The translations under genes and the position numbers were made by a program. Positions 59,622 to 64,000 of a stretch of 64,000 bases of DNA are shown one piece after another. This stretch comes from Juglans regia (taxonomy: Eukaryota > Streptophyta > Magnoliopsida > Fagales > Juglandaceae). A model generated the notes under the pieces. It saw only the letters and a list, made by a program, of their open reading frames with translations, made no database searches and was not told the origin of the DNA. The DNA lies in NCBI RefSeq assembly GCF_001411555.2, contig NC_049901.1:28042372-28106371 (forward strand), read 5' to 3'. Numbering within the stretch: the stretch's first letter is position 1; each line of letters begins with the position of its first letter.

Positions 59622-62580
59622 TCAAAGCACCTTGGCCACATGGTGCAAAAATTTCTCTTGCAACTTCCAATATGATTCCCAAGTGGCATCTTCTACTGCA
59701 GCTCCCTGCCACTGCACTAAGACTTCCACAAGTGGTCGATTGTTAAACTTCTTGGTTCTGCATTGTAGGATGATCTCTCGTTTAGGAGCTAACTCTCTTT
59801 GCAAATCAACTAGAGGCAAGATTGAAAGTGGTGAAACATGATTGCCCAACTTTTTTTTTTTAAAGAGGAAACATGAAAAATAGGATGAATTAAAGTATCA
59901 TGTGGTAGAGCAAGCCTATAAGCTTCAATTTTCTTCTAGCAATCAATGAGTGTTGTCTATACAGTTGAAACCTCAAATACACTCATTCCCCTACTGCAAA
60001 CTCCCTCTCAGTTCTGCCTTTATCATACTGAACTTTCATCCTCTCTTGAGCTACCACCAAGTTATGTTTCAAAGTTGTCAAAATCTGATCTCTCAATTTT
60101 AACAGATCATCCACTGCTTGATTAGCAGTAATCCCTTGCACATACTGTTGTAACCTGGTTAGAGGCCTGCCATACATTGCTTCATAAGGAGTTAATCTGG
60201 TTGAGGTATGAAAAGTGGTATTATACCACCACTCAGTTAGTCTTAACCACTCTACCCACTACTGCGGTCTATCACCTATAAAACGTCTCAAAAAATGTTC
60301 CAAACACTTATTCCTAGCTTCAATCTGCCCATCATTTTGGGGATGATAAGCAGACGAATATGAAAGTGTAACTCCTTGCAACTTAAAAAGCTCTTTCCAG
60401 AAAGAACTTGTAAAAATAGAGCCTCTGCCTAACACTATGGTTTGAGGCATACCATGTAGTTTAAAGACATTATCTAATAATAAAGAGGCTATCTTTGCAA
60501 CTGTAAATGGGTGTTTTAATGCCATAAAATGTGAGTACTTTGAAAGTCTATCTACAACCACCACGATGCACGAGTAACCTTTTGAGGAAGGCAACCCTTC
60601 CACAGAATCCATGGACAAGTCAGTCCAAATCTGCTGAGGTACAGGTAAAGGTTGTAACAAACCTGCATGATGAATGTTCTCAACTTTATTTCTTTGATAG
60701 ACATCACATTCTTTGATGTACTATCAAACTTCCTTCTTCATTCCTGGCCAATAAAAGTCATTCCTAGCTCCTTGCAATGACTTTTGAAATTATAAATGTC
60801 CTGCAGTAGGGCTAGCATGCACAAAATGCGTAATCCTAAGAACAACTTGGCACATATATTCTCCCCAGTTTAAACAAAAGACCATGTGTTAAAGAAAATC
60901 CAGAATTGGTTGATGAGCCATTTTGCAAAAGACTTAGTTGTTGTTGTGCCACTTTATCATGTATCTAGGCTTGCTTCAGTTCTTCCAGCCAAGTTCGAGT
61001 GGGAAAAGGGATGGCAGAAAGCATGCTAAAGTTTTCTGAAACATGTACTCTAGACAATGCATCTGCCACCTTATTGTCAACCCCTTTTTTTATATTCAAT
61101 AGAAAATTCATAACCCAATAATTTGGAAATCCATTTCTACTGAGCTGTTGTCCCCACCTTCTGCTCTAGCAAGTACTTCAAACTGTGATGGTCTGTTTTA
61201 ATGACAAAGGCATTTCCCAATAGATATGGCCTCCATTTTTTAACAGTTATCACCAATGCTAATAACTCTTTTTTATAAGTGAACAATAAGAGATTCTTGC
61301 CCTTACGAGCTTGACTTAAAAATGCTATTGGCCTCTAATTCTGCATTAAAATAGCTCCCACCCCACACCACAAGCATCACACTCAATCACAAACTTCTGT
61401 GTAAAATCTGACAAAGACAATACTGGAGGACTTGTTACAGCCTCTTTCAACTGCTAAAATGCACTAGCTGCTTCAACAGACCACGTAAATGCATCATTCT
61501 TCAATAGTGCAATCAAAGGTGCTGCTACCTGACCATACCCCTTGATAAACATTCTATAATAGCATGTCAGTCCTAAAAAGCCTCTTAAAGACTTAACAAC
61601 ATTTTTAGCAACATAGCCAACTCAACATAAGCTTCTTAGGATCAACTCTTACCCCTTCCTTAGAAATCAAATGACCCAAATATTCAATCTCAGTGCATGA
61701 AAAATGGCATTTGGACTTCTTTGCATACAACTGATTCCTCTCTAATGCCTCCAAAACAAGGGCCAAATGGGATAAATGAGACTTCCAATCCTTCTTATAA
61801 AAAAGGGTATCATCAAAAAACACTATCACAAACTGTCTCAAAAATGGCTTGAACACATCATTCATAAGAGCTTGGAATGTTGAGGGGGCATTTGTGAGTC
61901 CAAAGGGCATTACAAGGAACTCATAATGCCCCTCATGTGTTCTAAAAGTTGTCTTATGTACATCCTCAACTTTCATTCAAATTTGGTGATAACCTGACCT
62001 GAGGTCAAGTTTAGAAAAAATAGTGGAACCAAATAGTTCATCTAATAACTCATCCACAACTGGAATGAGATATTTGTTTTTAACAGTGGCATCATTTCAA
62101 AGTCTGTAATCAATACACATTGTCCATGAACCATCAGGTTTTCTGACTAATAGAATTGGAGAAGAGAATGGGGATTGACAGGTCTAATCACCCTATATTT
62201 CAACAAATCAGCAACTATCTTTTCAATTTTAGTTTTCTGAAAAGAGCTTTGCTATTCATAAGCTCCATACACCACACACAATAATTCTTTTATTTTTTAA
62301 ATTTTTTTTGGTTTTATTTTTCTTAAAATAATTGAATTCATCTATTCATCATCTATATACCACACATTTGATAAGAGAAAAAAATTTTAAAAAATAACAA
62401 AAAGGTGGTGTGTGGTGTATGAGGCTTATGAATAGAATTTTGCTTCTGAAAATAGGGGTTTCTATAGAGTCGAAGACTTACTGCCATTAATTCCTTCTTG
62501 AGCAATATCTGATGATCTTTAGACCATTGGGGAGGCAAACCACTAGGTTCATCAAAAACCTTAGCGTGCTTTTGCAACAA
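59622..62580 (-). pseudogene. Ty3 pol, degenerate, minus strand
   Basis: Reverse transcriptase frame 61976-61605 reads [20 protein letters not shown] and a catalytic FFDD. Integrase frame 60660-60259 reads WTDLSMDSVEGLPSSKGYS and YHPQNDGQIEARNKCLE with the catalytic Glu; a Gly stands in LGRGSIFT where Asp-x-Asp is usual. Chromodomain frame 59849-59622 reads VEVLVQWQGAAVEDATWE. Stops and shifts separate them. The MITE at 62244-62443 sits in the linker before the reverse transcriptase. Confidence 0.82.
62244..62443. mobile_element. Mutator-like MITE, 200 bp, 9-bp TSD TTCTGAAAA
   Basis: TTCTGAAAA lies at 62235-62243 and 62444-62452. The ends are inverted: CTATTCATAAG then ATACACCACACAC at the left, with the complement at the right. 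The interior is AT-rich and non-coding. A 9-bp target duplication is the mark of the Mutator superfamily, whose transposase would have to be supplied from elsewhere. Confidence 0.88.
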
Positions 62581-62636
62581 TTAAGAAATCTCTTGTTGCA
62601 CTTCACTCCCAACCACATTGTTCTCAAAAGACATAA

Positions 62637-64000
62637 TGTAACGCCCGTCCTTGTGGTGGGACTTTTTACAAAATATTTTTAGAAAGGACGACGAGAATTA
62701 CCGTCCAATTTAAAACTTTTCACTTGCATACCCAGGGTGCAAGACTCCACGTTTATAAATAAATGTGCTTTGACAATAAAAGAGGTTTACATCAGAAAAC
62801 ATAAATCTTGAAATAAAAAGGCCTCTCATACGTTTAAAACTCATGCCTAGACTTCCGTGCTCTTCCCCATGGGCCGTGTCCATCCCGATCATGCAGTTCC
62901 TATGAGGGGAGGGACATGCATAAAAACTAAAATGAGTCGAAGACTCGTAAGCATTACTTCATACAGTTAAAATATAACAATATAAGTTTTCATTCATGCA
63001 TTCATCATTCATACATACTATTACGTGCATGCATATGTGTAATACGTAAGTTCATTTGAAAATGTCACTGGACGGGGTTTTTCTCTTTTAAGCATAGGCT
63101 TTCTTTTCGTAAAACATTTCTCCCATCAGTGCCTTCATTTCTTCAAGAGTTCGTGCATGCTTACGTGTATACGTGCGTTCTTTTGAAAACGTCACTGGAC
63201 GGGGTTTTTCTTTCAAAAGGCTTTCCTTTCTTTAAAATGTGTCCTCCGTCAGTGCCTTTATTTCTTAAAGGTTCGTGCATTTGTGCGTTCGTACATACAT
63301 GCATACATCCATTCGTTCTTATCACTTTTATAGGCCAGTACACACTGTTACGCCCCGTGTGTTGGGGTTAGCGATTATCCTTTGGACTCGGATTTCCGCC
63401 CGTAGCCATGGGTTGGGAATCCCTTTCATAGGGGGTAGCACTGGGTGCACTTCCAGTACTACTTACCCGGCATTGCAATCTGCCCATTCATTGGTACCCT
63501 TTTCATTCATTCATGTGGTCGTTACGTATCTTCATACATTTCATGCTTTCATATCTTTCTTGCTTTTCATTCATTCGTTCATGTCAGCTCTAGAGAGCTG
63601 GAGCTTTCATTCAGTTCATTATTTCATTTAATAGTCCTTTCGTGAGAAAACATTCATTTTCATAAGAAAGCATTTCTTTTCATGAGAAAAACATCGTTTG
63701 GGGCGTAAGCCCGAAAATTGTCTTTCCTTTTTCAGTTCATTTCAGTCATATCCTTTCTTTAACAGTTCGTTCATGAAAACGTCATTTAAGAACATACATG
63801 GGCTTAAACGCCAGCTTTTATGGCATCCATAATCGTCGCCTTGAACCTTGAACATCGTCTCTCATGGCATCCACAAGCATCACCTCGTGGCGCACATGAA
63901 TGCATCGGTTCGTAGGATCCATAAAAGCATCCGCCTTCATGCCTTTCATGCATTTTCATCAGTTTGTGGATTTTCTTAGAAAATATATACAATAGATACA
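62637..64000 (-). mobile_element. Start of another long LTR (runs out of the window)
   Basis: TGTAACGCCCGTCC at 62637 matches the terminal motif of the long LTRs described above and interrupts the Ty3 element. The five bases before it are CATAA, which should recur at the far end outside the window. The sequence to 64000 has no coding region and contains CATTCATTC-type and CATGCAT-rich stretches. Confidence 0.65.
63058..63290. repeat. Two imperfect copies of a ~127-bp unit
   Basis: GTCACTGGACGGGGTTTTTC occurs at 63064 and again at 63191. Both copies are followed by a TCAGTGCCTT phrase and GTTCGTGCAT. Confidence 0.8.

Larger units (their letters stand above)
59172..62636 (-). mobile_element. 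Decayed minus-strand Ty3 chromovirus-type element (truncated)
   Basis: The 3' LTR is 59172-59609 (TGTAATGAGCCC to ACATGACA on the plus strand) with the purine-rich AAGGGTAGGGGTG next to it on the minus strand. Pol domains follow in reverse: chromodomain (59849-59622), integrase (about 60660-59983), RNase H (about 61450-61020), reverse transcriptase (about 62200-61605) and the pre-RT linker (62580). At 62637 another LTR cuts it, so gag and the 5' LTR are not visible here. Its LTR is unrelated in sequence to that of 49515-58049. Confidence 0.82.

Overview
The window is nuclear DNA of a flowering plant, most likely a woody eudicot. The evidence is one intron-rich plant gene, L1-type LINEs with zf-RVT and RNase H tails, chromovirus-type Ty3 elements, TRIMs, MITEs and very long LTRs. 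I cannot name the species. It is a repeat-dominated region, and I can support only one apparently intact host gene.

Layout. 1-3816 is a base-for-base copy (constant offset 44451, no difference in the lines I compared) of 44452-48267, and it stops at a run of exactly 100 N (3817-3916). It carries the last two exons of the N-acetylglucosamine kinase gene. 3917-11443 is a minus-strand LTR element with about 2.66-kb LTRs, a primer-binding site, a polypurine tract and only a broken gag between them. 11444-24409 is nested long-LTR material: an LTR interrupted by a hybrid LTR (12678-17605), an LTR-like remnant, and a 4.36-kb solo LTR with target-site duplication (TSD) CTTAA. 24434-27489 is a second solo LTR (TSD GGAAA) lying 20 bp further on. 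27962-33730 is a full-length but dead L1 LINE with a 10-bp TSD.

35446-47244 is the kinase gene: seven exons, 355 codons, all splice phases consistent. Its introns hold two TRIMs (one complete, TSD ATGTA) and old LINE debris. 48290-49428 (minus) is an intronless chimera of pieces resembling an unidentified protein, GPAT9 and mitochondrial HSP70. 49515-58049 is a complete but decayed Ty3 chromovirus-type element (TSD CCCAC) whose integrase is split by a 3.08-kb solo LTR (TSD ACCCA). 58090-58914 is a fragment of another LTR element. 59172-62636 is a second, minus-strand, decayed Ty3 element carrying a 200-bp Mutator-like MITE (9-bp TSD), cut by another long LTR that runs out of the window.

How the parts relate. 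Several long LTRs, the gag-only element and the tiny TRIM share terminal motifs. The gag-only element and the TRIM also share primer-binding and polypurine-tract motifs, which suggests a hierarchy of non-autonomous elements served by one set of Ty3 enzymes. Three diverged members of one LTR family keep a stem-loop and a splice-donor-like site in the presumed leader. The exact 3.8-kb duplication ending at a fixed-size gap looks first of all like an assembly effect.
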